Shown in pieces: positions 1 to 10,730 of a stretch of 64,000 nt of DNA. Positions within the stretch are counted from its first letter, which is position 1; the number at the start of each line of letters is the position of its first letter. The notes below the pieces were generated by a model that had not been told where the DNA came from, did no database searches, and saw only the letters and a list, made by a program, of their open reading frames with translations. The stretch is from Armigeres subalbatus. Taxonomy: Eukaryota > Arthropoda > Insecta > Diptera > Culicidae. Location of the stretch: assembly GCF_024139115.2 (NCBI RefSeq), contig NC_085139.1, positions 71,715,203 through 71,779,202 of the forward strand, read 5' to 3'. Position numbers and translations under genes: made by a program.

Positions 1-835
1 CAGCCTATAACTATGGAGCACCTAAATGACTTCGAATTGGCTGATGATGTTGCACTCCTCGCGCAACGGCGCTCTGATATGCAGAGTATAAGCTCAATGA
101 CCTTGCCGAGCGCTCCTCTTCGGCAGGTTTAGTCATCAACGTCAACAAAACCAAATCGTTGGATGTAAAAACGGTGACTCCTTCCAGTTTCACAGTAGCC
201 GGGCAACCAGTAGAGAATGTTGAAAGCTTCCAATATCTTGGTAGCCAAATGGCGTCAGACGGCGGTACCAAGATCGACATAGGCGCACGGATAAAGAAAG
301 CAAGGGCTGCCTTTGCGAGTTTAAGAAATATCTGGAAAAACAGGCAGATAAGTGAACGCACCAAAATACGAATTTTCAACTCTAACGTGAAATCTGTGCT
401 GTTATACGCTAGCGAAACATGGTGTGTATCAGTGGAGAACACTCAACGGCTGCAGGTGTTCATTAACAGATGCCAGCGGTTTATAATTCGGGCCTGGTGG
501 CCTCACAACTGAATCTCAAACAACGAACTCCATCGTCGTTGTCACCAGAGGCCGATAGCAACAGAAATTCGGGATCGGAAGTGGGGCTGGGTCGGCCACA
601 CTCTACGTAGGGGCGGAAACGAAATCTGCAAACAAGCATTAGACTGGAATCCAGCGGGACATTGCAGCAGAGGCAGACCCAGAGGCTTATGGCGGCGAAG
701 CCTCAATAAAGAAATAAAGAAGTCGACCGAAATCTAACCTGGCAACAGGTTAAATCGATAGCCGGGCAACGCTCAGGATGGAGATCTTTCATGTCGGCCC
801 TTTGCACTACCGGAAGTGTACAGGATCCATAAGTA
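1..835 (+). mobile_element. Non-LTR retrotransposon fragment, RT C-terminal half (copy A)
   Basis: This is the distal part of a reverse transcriptase ORF, cut by the window edge. The first bases encode an ADD catalytic motif (LADDVALLAQ). They are followed by the conserved thumb block ending in LLYASETW, and then by a tail with GWVGHTLRR, a WNPAG stretch and RGRPRGLWRR, a C-terminus typical of APE-type non-LTR elements. The coding frame is broken upstream of base 159 and by an in-frame TGA at 510-512, where the context (WPHN-stop-ISN) suggests a former Trp codon. A second copy of the same family lies inverted at 39086-39725 and matches almost base for base. It is a pseudogene. The clade is uncertain: RTE-like or CR1-like. 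Confidence 0.75.
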
Positions 836-1038
836 AAGTGTCAAATTTTAACTAAAAGTTAAACAAATCGTTGGAATGGTTCACAGCCTTAAAGAAAATC
901 AGAATATACAAGCAACAAGCTTAATATTTTAAATCAGTGATGAAAAAGTACAATTAGGCGCACGTTTTAAACTATTTAGTTGTTCGAAAAAACTTTTTAA
1001 AGTACATTTTCTGCTAAGCGGTGTATGTTTATTTATCA

Positions 1039-2771
1039 TCAGACTAAGGCCGGAGTGGCCTGTGCTGCACATAAAAGACTTCTCCATTCAGCTCGGTTCA
1101 TGGCTGCACTTCGCCAACCACGCAGTCTGCGGAGGGTCCGCAAGTCGTCCTCCACCTGATCGATCCACCTTGCCCGCTGTGCACCTCGCCTTCTTGTTCC
1201 CGTCGGATCGTTGTCGAGAACCATTTTCACCGGATTACTGTCCGACATTCTGGCTACGTGCCCGGCCCACCGCAGTCTTCCGATTTTCGCGGTGTGAACG
1301 ATGGATGGTTCTCCCAACAGCTGATGCAGCTCGTGGTTCATTCGCCTCCTCCACGTACCGTCCGTAATCTGCAACCCACCATAGATGGTACGCAACACTT
1401 TCCTTTCGAAAACTCCCAGTGCGCGTTGGTCCTCCACGAGCATCGTCCAGGTCTCGTGTCCGTAGAGAACTACCGGTCTTATAAGCGTTTTGTAGATAGT
1501 CAGTTTGGTACGGCGGCGAACTCTATTCGATCGAAGCGTCTTGCGGAGTCCAAAGTACGTACGATTTCCAGCCACTATGCGTCTCCGAATTTCTCTGCTG
1601 GTATCGTTATCGGCGGTCACCAGTGAGCCCAAGTACACGAATTCTTCAACCACCTCGATTTCGTCACCACCGATAGAAACTCGTGGTGGGTGGCTCACAT
1701 TGACCTCTCTTGAGCCTCTTCCTATCATGTACTTCGTCTTCGACGTGTTGATGACTAGTCCAATCCGTTTAGCTTCGCTTTTCAGTCTGATGTAGGCTTC
1801 CTCCATCCTCTCAAAGTTACGTGCCATGATATCAATGTCGTCGGCGAAACCAAATAACTGGACGGACTTCGTGAAAATCGTACCACTCGTGTCAATCCCT
1901 GCCCTTCGTATTACTCCTCCAAAGCGATGTTGAATAGCAGACACGAAAGACCATCACCTTGCCGTAACCCTCTACGGGTTTCGAAGGGACTCGAGAATGC
2001 CCTGAAACTCGAACTACGCACATCACCCGATCCATCGTCGCCTTGATCAACCGTATCAGTTTATCCGGAAATCCGTTTTCGTGCATTAGCTGCCATAGCT
2101 GGTCCCGATCGATTGTATCATATGCGGCTTTGAAGTCGATGAATAGATGATGTGTGGGCACGTTGTATTCGCGGCATTTCTGCAATACCTGACGTATGGC
2201 GAACACCTGGTCTGTGGTAGAGCGTTCACCCATAAATCCCGCCTGGTACTGCCCCACGAACTCTCTTGCAATTGGTGTTAGTCGACGGCATAAAATTTGG
2301 GAAAGTACCTTGTAGGCGGCGTTCAGCAATGTGATTGCGCGGTAGTTGCTACAATCCAGCTTATCGCCCTTTTGTAGATGGGACACACGACACCTTCCAT
2401 CCACTCCTGCGGCAGAACCTCATCCTCCCAAACCTTGGTAATCACCCAATGCAGCGCTCTAGCCAGTGCTTCACCACCGTGTTTAAACAGCTCTCCTGGT
2501 AGTTGGTCAACTCCAGGGGCTTTGTTGTTTTCAGCCGGCCGATCTCCTCCTGGAATTCCTGGAGAGTCCAAGCCGAAAGTCGCATGTCCTGCGCGCGTGC
2601 TCCTAGGTTCATTACCATACCGCCACCGTTGTCTGCCATATCGCCATTCAGGTGTTCTTCGTAGTGCTGCCGCCACCTTTGGATCACCTCACGCTCGCTC
2701 GTAAGAAGGTTCCCGTTTATGTCCTTACACATATCGGGCTGTGGCACGTGGCCCTTACGTGAACGGTTCAA
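1039..2771 (-). pseudogene. RTE-1 reverse transcriptase
   Basis: The reverse transcriptase is spread over three overlapping minus-strand frames. The segment around 2676-2442 carries GVDQLPGELFK. The segment 2404-1892 carries the YRAITLLNAAYK block and palm motif A (FIDFKAAYDTIDR). The segment 1944-1039 carries the catalytic GFADDIDIM, the thumb (EEFVYLGSLVT), LYGHETW and the C-terminal RLRWAGHVARM with a following RRRGAQRARW. Catalytic Asp pairs are intact, but at least two frameshifts separate the parts. It would have copied the element RNA at the nicked target. Confidence 0.85.
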
Positions 2772-3986
2772 CTTCTCATAGAACTTTCGTGCGTTATTAG
2801 CGCGGTACAGTTCCTCCGTCTCTTCACGGTCTCGATCTTCCTGCTGGCGCTTTTTCCTCCGGAAAATCGAGTTTTGTCTGTTCCGCGCCCGTTTGTATCG
2901 TGCCTCGTTCGCCCTCGTGCGGTGTTGTTGTGCGGTGCAGCGGTTGCGGTGCTTCCAATGGCGGATCGAATATCTCTCCAGCCATCTTCAAGAGATGCTG
3001 CGCCTAGCTGCTCTTCCGTTGGGAGTGCCACTTCCAGCTGCTGCGCGTAGTCTTGGGCTAGTCTACCGTCTTGTAGCCGCCCAATGTTAAGCCGCGGCGG
3101 ACGACTCCGACGCGTGTTGATCACCGTCGAGAGTTTTGAGCGCAGACATACTGCGACGAGGTAGTGGTCGGATTCAATATTCGCACTGCGGTAAGTGCGT
3201 ACGTTCGTGATGTCGGAGAAGAATTTACCGTCGATTAGAACGTGGTCGATTTGGTTTTCCGTTACTTGATTAGGTGATTTCCATGTGGCCTTGTGGATAT
3301 TCTTACGGGGAAGAAGGTGCTTCGGACTACCATTCCGCGGGAGGCTGCAAAGTTTATGCATCGTTGGCCGTTGTCGTTCGATACGGTATGCAGACTATCC
3401 GGTCCGATGACCGGTCTATACATTTCCTCCTTCCTACCTGAGCGTTCATGTCACCGATGACGATTTTGACGTCCCGCAGTGGGCATCCATCGTATGTCTG
3501 CTCCAGCTGCGCATAGAACGCTTCTTTCTCGTCGTCGGATCTCCCTTCGTGTGGGCAGTGCACGTTGATGATGCTATAGTTGAAGAAACGGCCTTTTATC
3601 CTCAGCTTGCACATCCTTGCGTTGATTGGCTGCCACCCAATCACGCGTTGGCGCATCTTTCCCAGCACTATGAAGCCGGTTCCCAGCTCGTTGGTGGTGC
3701 CACAGCTTTGGTAGAAGGTAGCCGCTCGATGCCCGCTTTTCCACACTTTCTGTCCTGTCCAGCAGATTTCCTGCAGCGCTACGACATCGAAGTTGCGGGG
3801 ATGTAATTCATCGTAGATTATCCTATCGCAACCTGCAAAGCCTAGCGACTTGCAGTTCCATGTTCCAAGCTTCCAATCGTGATCCTTTATTCGTCGCCTA
3901 GGTCGTTGCCGATTGTATCGAGTCGTATTATCTTCTATGTCGTTCGTAATAGTTGTTTTTAAAGGCGGCTTATTGGGCCTGCGCAA
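2768..3986 (-). pseudogene. RTE-1 apurinic endonuclease domain and linker
   Basis: The N-terminal part of the element encodes an AP-like endonuclease that would nick target DNA for target-primed reverse transcription. The catalytic blocks are visible in order: TWNCKSL (Asn), LQEICW (Glu), IGDMNAQVG (Asp/Asn) and IESDHYLVAV (Asp-His). The first three lie in the frame starting at 3986. The SDH block lies in the next frame, after a frameshift near 3357. All expected active-site residues are still present even though the frame is broken. The region after SDH is a basic linker with no recognised domain. Confidence 0.85.
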
Positions 3987-4240
3987 ACCTCCTGTCTCGT
4001 CGGAGGGCCGTCGTGTCAGGGCTGTTTAGCGTCCCACCTAACACCAGGACTTGGGCTTGTGCGCTTTGAGCGGCACACGGTCGCTTTGGCGGAGCCTACT
4101 TGCGGATACATGCAGCTTTTTATAGAGGTTTAACAGGGCCCACTGTCAAACCCCACCACATCCTAGGCAGGCGCCACAACTCGCAGATGGCCTGGGGAGG
4201 GATCGTCAAGCCCTTGGACATAGTCCCTGCTGCCCCCGGT

Positions 4241-4870
4241 GTATGTGCAATATTTTCAACAATGAATCTACACCGTTTTGCAAAAAAATGATTTACATTT
4301 TTAATAGCACATTTTCGTGTAGCTTTGAAGATACACATATTTTTAGATGAATTTGATACCGTATGCTGTTGAAAACGCGTTTGTTTATAATTTACGACAT
4401 ACGCCGTTGAAAAAGAAAGAGAGAAATAGAAATCAGCGCATTCCCGATAGGAGCGCAGCTCAGAGGTAGTTCCAGCAAGTCATACAGTTGCTGCAATAAT
4501 ATCACGAATTCTTCTAGAGGAAGACAGAATACTTTTGCAGGTGTAAAGCGGTATCTCGCACACATTTTTTCATCTCGAGAAAAATGATTTTACGGATTTA
4601 ATATAAATATGCTACAACTCACTTTGCTTAATTTCCAAATTAAGCGTTGGAATCCAATCTTCGTTGCTTATATCAGTCAACTTTGCAGGTTGCCCTAGAA
4701 AGATTGATATGATGAAAATTCAACATGTAATATTAGAATTAAAATAATATTTAAAAATACCAGAAACGAAATGCAGATTGCAGATACGACTGTGCGACGA
4801 AACAAAGTTTTCACCCAATCCAACATCCCTTTTCCATGCTTCAAATCTAGTGCGTACCGCAAACGGGGGT
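4241..4870. other. Unassigned AT-rich spacer
   Basis: Between the RTE-1 5' end and the next retroelement tail I see no coding region. The sequence is AT-rich with short homopolymer runs. Small open frames here are overlaps of the RTE leader or chance. Confidence 0.5.
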
Positions 4871-5130
4871 GTTTTTTTTTTTCTTCCTTAACAATGGAGG
4901 GGGAATCTGCTCAACAGACATCCTGGGTTGACCAGGAAGTGCGGGGTTAGGGATCACCTCCAGCAGCAAACGAGGGAGGCAGGACTACATCCCCGACCCG
5001 CTAAACCGTTTCCATTGCCGCCAAGCCCATAAACCCTTCGGTACAACCAGAAAGTAATGCTTCAAAGAGGGGCCAGTGCACAACGCACCCTCGAGGTTAG
5101 CTGCGTGTCCTTGCAGCATCGAACATCGTA
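4871..5130 (-). mobile_element. 3' end and poly(A) tail of a retroelement, 5' truncated
   Basis: On the minus strand a GC-rich, non-coding segment ends in a run of A, seen on the plus strand as T at about 4871-4880. This is the shape of a 3' untranslated region of a poly(A)-type non-LTR element truncated shortly upstream. No coding sequence remains, so the family cannot be named. The upstream boundary (about 5130) is approximate and I could not find a target duplication. Confidence 0.45.
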
Positions 5131-5549
5131 ACTCGCTTTTTTAGAAAAACTCAAAGGTGCAGCCCAATCGGGTTGTACGCAATAGTGACGTAGGACTATG
5201 TAGCTATTCGAAATTGATAGTATTTGCCATAATAATTTGTGTCGTTTTATTAACATTGAGCAAACTGCTCGGAGGCCAACTGAATCAAGAAGTCGAATAG
5301 TTGTTCCCAGTTGGATGGACTTTGAGTCTCTAACCGTGGAATCAACATGACTCATTGGCCACTGAAGCCACTCGACTGGCTTTCAGTCGGGGACATCACA
5401 ATCCTTACTTTGCCACGAACGCTTACATCGCGGGCGAAGACCAAACGTTGCATATAAATATATTTGTGTTTGGTTTCACGCCACTTCTGATTCTGCTTAT
5501 TACTCCTTTATTTCGGCCATTTTTGAGGATGGTGTCATCCAAAAAGGTC

Positions 5550-6250
5550 TTTATATATACAAAAGAAGGTTGATCCGACAATCCGATAAAATACTGGTCC
5601 TGAGAAGAACCATTTTTCTTTTCCCAATCCAATGCGTCTTTCCAATAACTAACTGCATCCAAACGCTTGACAGTACCTTGCGTTGAAATTGTCCGACCGC
5701 CTTCGTGCTGCTGTGTCCGCTCCGCTGCATCGAATGTCGAACCAAATCCCGATCAAAACGGCTCGCGCGCGCCGAATAGCAGCTTCTTGTATTTAATAAA
5801 TTAAGCCCGTTAGCCCCGCCCCTTTGTGATCTAATATGGGTGTAAATAAAATGTACACTCATAACGATTAATGAAGGGGCGGGGCTAATTGAATTACTTC
5901 ATTAGATATAAGAAAGCTGCTTTTCGGCGCGCACGAGCCATTTCGATGTGGATTTCGCAGACAACGGACCATTCGGAGAATGACAAATTCTAAGAATCTT
6001 ATGAAATTTTCTCGATTCTGAATTTGGTTATGAGATGTAGTTTATCTTAGATGTGTATTGTTACGAGGAATAACAGCAGAAAATTCACTCAAAACGAAGT
6101 TTCTCCATATTACCAATTATTATCTCTTGTCATCTGTCTGTCCGAGCGACGTTCACCGATGGGTGGTTGCTGTAGAAAGTTTCCACTGAGGTGGCGTCTT
6201 CATTGATTTTATACAAAAGAAGGTTGATCCGACTATCCGAAATAAAATTT
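5550..6250. repeat. Direct repeat of a ~35-bp block about 655 bp apart
   Basis: A block containing AAGAAGGTTGATCCGAC occurs at about 5556-5594 and again at 6212-6247, with two small differences. Downstream similarity continues patchily: TTCTTTTCCCAAT occurs at about 5618 and 6433. GTGTCCGCTCCGCTGC occurs at about 5714 and 6669. The same GGTTGATCCGA ... CTTCAAAGTGCAAA combination recurs at about 41582-41620. This is a dispersed, partly duplicated repeat of unknown type. The small minus-strand open frames in it (6458-6267 with a hydrophobic stretch, and 5662-5423) follow the repeat and are not convincing genes. Confidence 0.5.
5744..5957. repeat. Foldback (imperfect inverted repeat, arms ~80 bp)
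   Basis: The left arm (about 5744-5825) and right arm (about 5873-5957) are imperfect reverse complements. The best-paired parts are GGCTCG-CGCGCCGAA near the ends and TTAGCCCCGCCCCTT next to the loop. The arms enclose an AT-rich loop of about 45 bp. The structure resembles a foldback MITE, but I could not define a target-site duplication. It lies between the two copies of the dispersed direct repeat. Confidence 0.6.
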
Positions 6251-6999
6251 CTTCAAAGTGCAAAACTCAATCGTAAATAGCGAATTTGATAGCGCGTCGC
6301 AGGGAGATGATGTAGTGAATTTGAATGAATGGAATCACTAACAGCAACCAAACTACCACGCCAAACCCGATGCCACCGAAACAGTCCATTTTCGCAATTA
6401 ACTCTTTCTTTTCGTAAAATGTTGGTCCTGATTTTCTTTTCCCAATGTTCCTTTCCAACTAACTGTCACCACAATTTGTAATAAATTTTCAGCATCGGCA
6501 CTGGCACTGGCGGTGCGGGATCGCCACAGTGCTATTTTTATGGTCAACCTTTTCTTCATATGAAATTCTGGTTCGTTGAGGTTGAATGATCTGCAGCAAC
6601 ATAACGAGCACCACCACCAATGCGATGGATTTCCTTTGAAAATGTCATTAGCGCCTCCGTGATGCAGTGTCCGCTCCGCTGCGATCGCTTTGATGCGTCT
6701 GCTCTGCGTAAAATCTTGTTCAAACTGAGGATTAGATCCAAATCCGCAAGTGATTGATTTTTTATGTCTGTGCTAGTGATGCATGTACGTGATTGGTTGG
6801 TTGACCTATTTCTAAACTTTTTATCAATTTTCGATAATAAATAGTTAAAATTTAGTCTTTTCATATAAATACAAAGAAGCGTTGACTCATCCTTGATCGA
6901 ATGGTCCAAAAAAAATTAAAATCCATCGAGAAACGGCTTAGATATTAAAGTTTAAAGTCTATCATATTTCCGTGACGGTCCCCGATTTTCGCAATCGTA
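6251..6999. other. Unassigned spacer
   Basis: Apart from the dispersed-repeat similarity at its left side I see no gene. The minus-strand open frame 6909-6556 shows no domain, and its sequence partly matches the 5.7-kb repeat. Confidence 0.4.
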
Positions 7000-7414
7000 A
7001 AGTGTACCCCAATATAGAAAACACAGATGTAGTCCTACGTCAAAACACCATGGTATCGTGCCAACGCGTTGCCGGCTTTCCATGTGGCCTTACCACGCCC
7101 TATGTCCTCGGAAGGTGGGAAGGGTCGACTTCGCGCCTGCTTACCTCTGCACGACTGGTATCAAGAATGATGATGCCGCGTGCACCCCAAATTGACCTTT
7201 CTGCGATAGGGCCTATTCGCCAGCACACAGAGGGACTTGCCAACGCGGTGCCTACGCCTGCCCCAGCCTTGACGAGGACCCCTTTCCGTCCTCGGGCTCG
7301 GAACCCGAGAACCCGAACCATGTTGTTCTTCGCGCGGCCACTTGTTCGATAAAAGGATCGAGTTCGACCATAGAGCATGACCACCGGTATGACCCATGAA
7401 GCCGACTCCGATCC
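7000..7414 (-). mobile_element. 3' part of a LOA/R1-like non-LTR element (interrupted by BEL-1)
   Basis: This GC-rich segment continues, on the minus strand, the non-LTR sequence that ends at 12493 on the other side of the BEL-1 insertion. The GATCC at 7410-7414 equals the GATCC at 12493-12497, so the two halves were once joined. Reading across the join gives the last part of an ORF2 and probably its 3' untranslated region. No diagnostic motif lies in this half alone. The assignment rests on the restored continuity. Confidence 0.5.
7410..7414 (+). repeat. BEL-1 target-site duplication, left copy (GATCC)
   Basis: GATCC directly abuts the 5' LTR and is repeated at 12493-12497 directly after the 3' LTR. 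A duplication of 4-6 bp is normal for integrases of this class. Confidence 0.9.
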
Positions 7415-7832
7415 TGTTGTGACAAATGCGTCAATCGACGTACCCCCGAAAGCTTAGACGATTCGGATATGACGGTGTGAGTAGAATACACTAACGAGCA
7501 TTCAATGTAAGAGATAGAGCGAATTGATAAACCCATAGCATTTGTTTTGATTAAACGTGAATATTGGATTGTAAAGTGAAATTAATGTTAAATATTAAAT
7601 AACTACATACTAATTATAAAATAATTGATTACAGACGCAAACTTGAATTTATAACGGTGTACATGCCAATCTATTTAATATTATCTATTAGGAGACCAAT
7701 TGTAAGTAAATCTGCAATTCCTGTAAGTTTTCATGCAATTCCTCACGAATAAACTTTTACAGCTTTGAGCTAATTATCACTGGCAAAAGTGAATTTCGCT
7801 TCAAAGTCCTCCGAAAGGTAACCACCACAACA
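7415..7832 (+). repeat. BEL-1 5' LTR
   Basis: A 418-bp direct repeat bounded by TGTTGTG and CACAACA, which are short inverted termini. It carries the AT-rich U3/R sequences expected to start and polyadenylate the element transcript; an AATAAA lies near 7748. It is identical to the 3' LTR except at 7729. Confidence 0.93.
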
Positions 7833-7856
7833 ATCTCAAAGAATTGCGGCAGAAAA

Positions 7857-8861
7857 ATGCAGCAGAGATCGTTTGTTCGCCAAACCCGGTCGAAAACTCG
7901 AGCGGCGCAAGATGCAGCCACCAGGAGTTCACAACCTTTTTCCAGTGACGGTGCACAGACACGACCTCGCGACGACGAGTCTATCGGGGCGTTTGAACCT
8001 TCGGCAATTGATAATGAGCACGGTGAGGATTACGATTGTGCGGAATGTGAGCGGCCAAACAATGCCGAGTTATATATGGTACAGTGCGGAGAATGTAAGC
8101 GCTGGTATCATTTTTCTTGTGCGGAAATGGATACAGCTACAGTACGATCCAGAAATTTTATCTGTGTGAAATGCATGCCGACCGTCCCTCCACCCCCCGC
8201 TAGCTCTAGGGCTGGTCAGTCTAACACTTCAAGTTCTCGAAGGGCTCAGATAGCTAGGGATCTCCAGAAGCTGGAGGATGAGAGGAACATGAGGGAAAAG
8301 CTGGAAGAAGAACGGTTGCAAGAAGAAAAGTCCTTAATCGAGAAGGCGATGACCGAGAAATTACAACGGGAGAGTGAGTATCTGGCTCGCAAACATGAAC
8401 TGTTGCGCCAACAAGATGAAGAAGCTGTAAGCGTTCGCAGTGAAAATCTGCATAGTCATGCAAGTAGTCGTCAAAAGGTAGAAACGTGGTTCCAACAGCA
8501 ACAAATGTGTACCGGAGGTGACACAGCTTCCGATGCCGATTTGAGGCCACGAGATCATCAACAAATTGTCCCAAAACCAATCGTTGAACCCGTCGGATCG
8601 TCAACTCCCATGGAAATTAGCCAAATCTCTGGCAGTGGCCACAAGCGAGTTACGGGAACAGTTTCACGTAGCACCGACAGCGTTGCGATCGGCCATAGTA
8701 CAGAGACCGAAGACGATTATTCGAGTCAAGCATCTGGTCAACATCAACACACCAGCGAACAAGAGCCTAAATTATTGCCACTCGTCAACATCCAACAGTA
8801 TGTCCGTCTGTTGGACGAAGATCAGGCTCCGAAGGGTACGGAGATTGCTCGGAAAGATGAT
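7857..8861 (+). pseudogene. BEL-1 gag, N-terminal part with PHD finger
   Basis: The first ORF of the element starts at ATG 7857, 24 bp after the 5' LTR. Residues 61-106 form a C4HC3 PHD-type zinc finger (Cys61, Cys64, Cys77, Cys80, His85, Cys88, Cys103, Cys106), with the WYHFSC core typical of PHD domains. From about residue 125 a long charged coiled coil follows (LEDERNMREKLEEERL and onward). PHD fingers at the start of gag occur in mosquito Pao-type elements and may read histone tails, though that role is inferred. The ORF runs into the SINE at 8862 and ends there as a string of Leu codons made by the SINE triplet tail. Confidence 0.85.
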
Positions 8862-9160
8862 CTTCTTCTTCTTCTTCTTCTTCTTCTTATTGGCATTACA
8901 TCCCCACACTGAGCCGCCACGCAGGTTAGCGTTCATTAAGCACTTCCACAGTTATTAACTGCGAGGTTTCTAAGCCAGGTTACCATTTTTGCATTCGTAT
9001 ATCATGAGGCTAGCACGATGATACTTTTATGCCCAGGGAAGTCGAGACAATTTCCAATCCGAAAATTGCCTAGACCGGCACCGGGAATCGAACCCAGCCA
9101 CCCTCAGCATGGTCTTGCTTTGTAGCCGCGCGTCTTACCGCACGGCTAAGGAGGGCCCCC
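8862..9160 (-). mobile_element. tRNA-derived SINE (Feilai-like) inserted in BEL-1 gag
   Basis: On the minus strand the element starts with a tRNA-like region. A box-A-like TTAGCCGTGCGGTA maps to 9136-9149 and a box-B GGTTCGATTCC to 9084-9094, the internal RNA polymerase III promoter. A tRNA-unrelated body follows, then a tail of GAA/AAG triplets (8862-8887). A 12-bp target duplication CGGAAAGATGAT flanks it at 8850-8861 and 9161-9172. This architecture matches the Feilai family described in Aedes aegypti. It would move with the enzymes of a LINE. The name is a by-eye match. Confidence 0.88.
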
Positions 9161-9161
9161 C

Positions 9162-9730
9162 GGAAAGATGATGCAGGTCCGAAAATGTTTCCCAAGTTGG
9201 TTAGAAATCCTTTAACCTATACAACGTGGCACCGCGAGACAAATGATATACGACGGCAGTATTTTCGTGATCAGCAGCCCCTTGACGAGGAAGATTTTTC
9301 TAGTCCGCAGCAGCGCGAACTGGAACTAGTACGTTTGCTGAAGCGATCCGAGGAACAACGTGAGCAAGACAGGCGGTGTCTGGAAGAAATCGAAGCTATT
9401 TTGAAGAGACAGCATGATATGGAGATGCAGCATAAAAAAGAGAACGACGTAAGAAGACGGCGAGAACTGGAGCTAGTAAACCGGCTGAAACTTTTCGAGC
9501 AACAGTACGCGCAGGAGCAAGCTTAGCGAACTGAAGAGAAGCAAACATTTCTGGCGAAGGAGCAGCGTTTGATTGGACAATTGGAAGTTCTGCGATTAAC
9601 CTGCGAGCAATATTCGGCAGCGGAACATCACTCAACGGCCGAACAGCACTTTGCGGGTGTAGAGCGTATAGTGGATGAACAACACGTGGCGGCAGAACAT
9701 CAACCAGCGACAAAACTACGTACTACGTAA
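9162..9730 (+). pseudogene. BEL-1 gag, coiled-coil continuation after the SINE
   Basis: Removing the SINE and one copy of its target duplication (311 bp) returns this segment to the frame of the upstream gag, since both sides read RKDD. The segment encodes heptad-rich charged sequence (LVRLLKRSEEQREQD and similar), a coiled coil with a repeated RRRELELV-type motif. A TAG at 9524-9526 interrupts the frame, and similar sequence continues behind it to about 9727. The coiled coil is followed almost at once by pol sequence, so the capsid core, zinc knuckles, protease and RT palm are deleted. Confidence 0.75.
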
Positions 9731-9805
9731 ACTACTAATACAGCGAATCGTCCCGGGAGCAGTCTAGAACCAAACCAACAGGGCATACCCGTGAGTACAA
9801 ACATA

Positions 9806-10730
9806 CTTACGGCTCCCTTCAGAAGGCTGGTTTCCATATACGTAACTGGGTGTCGAATCGACCCTCAGTTTTAGAAGCTATTGCTGAAGTGAGCCCAGCT
9901 ACTGTAAAAAGCCTTTCCATGAATAGTCAGAGTGGTATGGAACGGGTACTTGGAATATCATGGCTGCCAAGAGAAGACCTGTTCTGCTTCACGATCAATC
10001 TTCAAGGAGATCTGGACAGCGAGATAGCACCAACCAAAAGAGCAATGCTGAGCTTCGTTATGAAAATTTACGATCCTTTGGGACTAGTCGGCTCACTTGT
10101 AATTCAGGGGAAGATACTGCTGCAAGACTTTTGGAGAGCGAAGGTAGATTGGGACGAACATATTCCCGAAAACCTATTTGCACGCTGGAAGCTATGGATG
10201 GTTTAAAGGACCTAAACAGCATCCGAATTTCGCGAGGCTACTTTCCGGGATACGACCGCACCTGCTACGACAACTTGGAGCTTCATATATTCGTCGATGG
10301 GAGTGAACAAGCATATTCATCTGTGGCTTACTTTCGCGTTCGTGATCGTGGACAGATTCGATGTGCCCTGGTTGCGTCCAAAACAAAGGTTGCTCCACTA
10401 CAACTGACATCTGTGCCGCGACTAGAGTTGCAGGCCGCTGTAATCGGAGCCCGTCTGCGTAAGACCATCGAGGATGGGCATTCCGTTCAGATCAAACAAA
10501 CGTTTTTTTGGAGTGACTCAAGCACTGTAGTTTCGTGGATCAAGTCGGATACTCGTCGCTATCGGCAGTACGTGGCTTTCAGGGTCAACGAAATCTTAAG
10601 TTTATCCACAACTGAAGAGTGGCGTTGGTTGGGAACCAAAATCAACGTCGCAGATGAAGCAACAAAGTGGGGAAAGGGTCCCAACTGCAAGCCCGATAGC
10701 CGATGGAGCGTGGAGCCGAACCAGTCCATT
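9806..10730 (+). pseudogene. BEL-1 pol remnant: end of RT and RNase H
   Basis: The segment opens in the connection region of a BEL/Pao pol (GFHIRNWVSN, then RVLGISWLP and MKIYDPLGLVG). After a frameshift near 10190 it continues as an RNase H-like domain with LHIFVDGSEQAYSSVAYFR, VPRLELQAAVIGARL, FFWSDSSTVVSWI and INVADEATKW. Catalytic acidic residues of the RNase H fold (D in FVDGS, E in LELQA, D in WSDS, D in VADEA) are still present. The palm with its YVDD motif is absent. A second frameshift or small deletion follows before integrase. Confidence 0.85.

Larger units (their letters stand above)
1022..4240 (-). mobile_element. RTE-clade non-LTR retrotransposon (RTE-1), nearly full length, frameshifted
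   Basis: Read on the minus strand this is a single APE-RT element of about 3.2 kb, the usual size for RTE elements (JAM1-like in Aedes; the exact family was not checked). In order it shows a 5' untranslated region (about 4240-3990), an endonuclease, a linker, a reverse transcriptase and a very short 3' end. The ORF stops at a TGA (1041-1039) and runs at once into TGATAAATAAA, the TGA/TAA-rich tail that RTE elements carry instead of poly(A). Several frameshifts break the single ORF, so this copy is dead. A closely similar 5'-truncated copy lies at 36367-37667. Confidence 0.85.

Noticed and set aside
1062..1795. Plus-strand open frames opposite RTE-1
   Set aside because: Antisense shadows of the RT frame on the minus strand; the same shadows appear at 36.2-37.1 kb opposite RTE-3.
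6267..6458. 63-codon minus-strand frame with a hydrophobic stretch
   Set aside because: Lies in a dispersed repeat; the related copy at 5.6 kb does not keep the same frame or protein.
7100..7397. GC-rich minus-strand frames of 78-94 codons
   Set aside because: Non-LTR remnant sequence that rejoins 12493 when BEL-1 is removed; no independent gene.
9082..9149. tRNA-like sequence with box A and box B
   Set aside because: Part of the SINE head; it has flanking target duplications and a triplet tail, so it is not listed as a tRNA gene.
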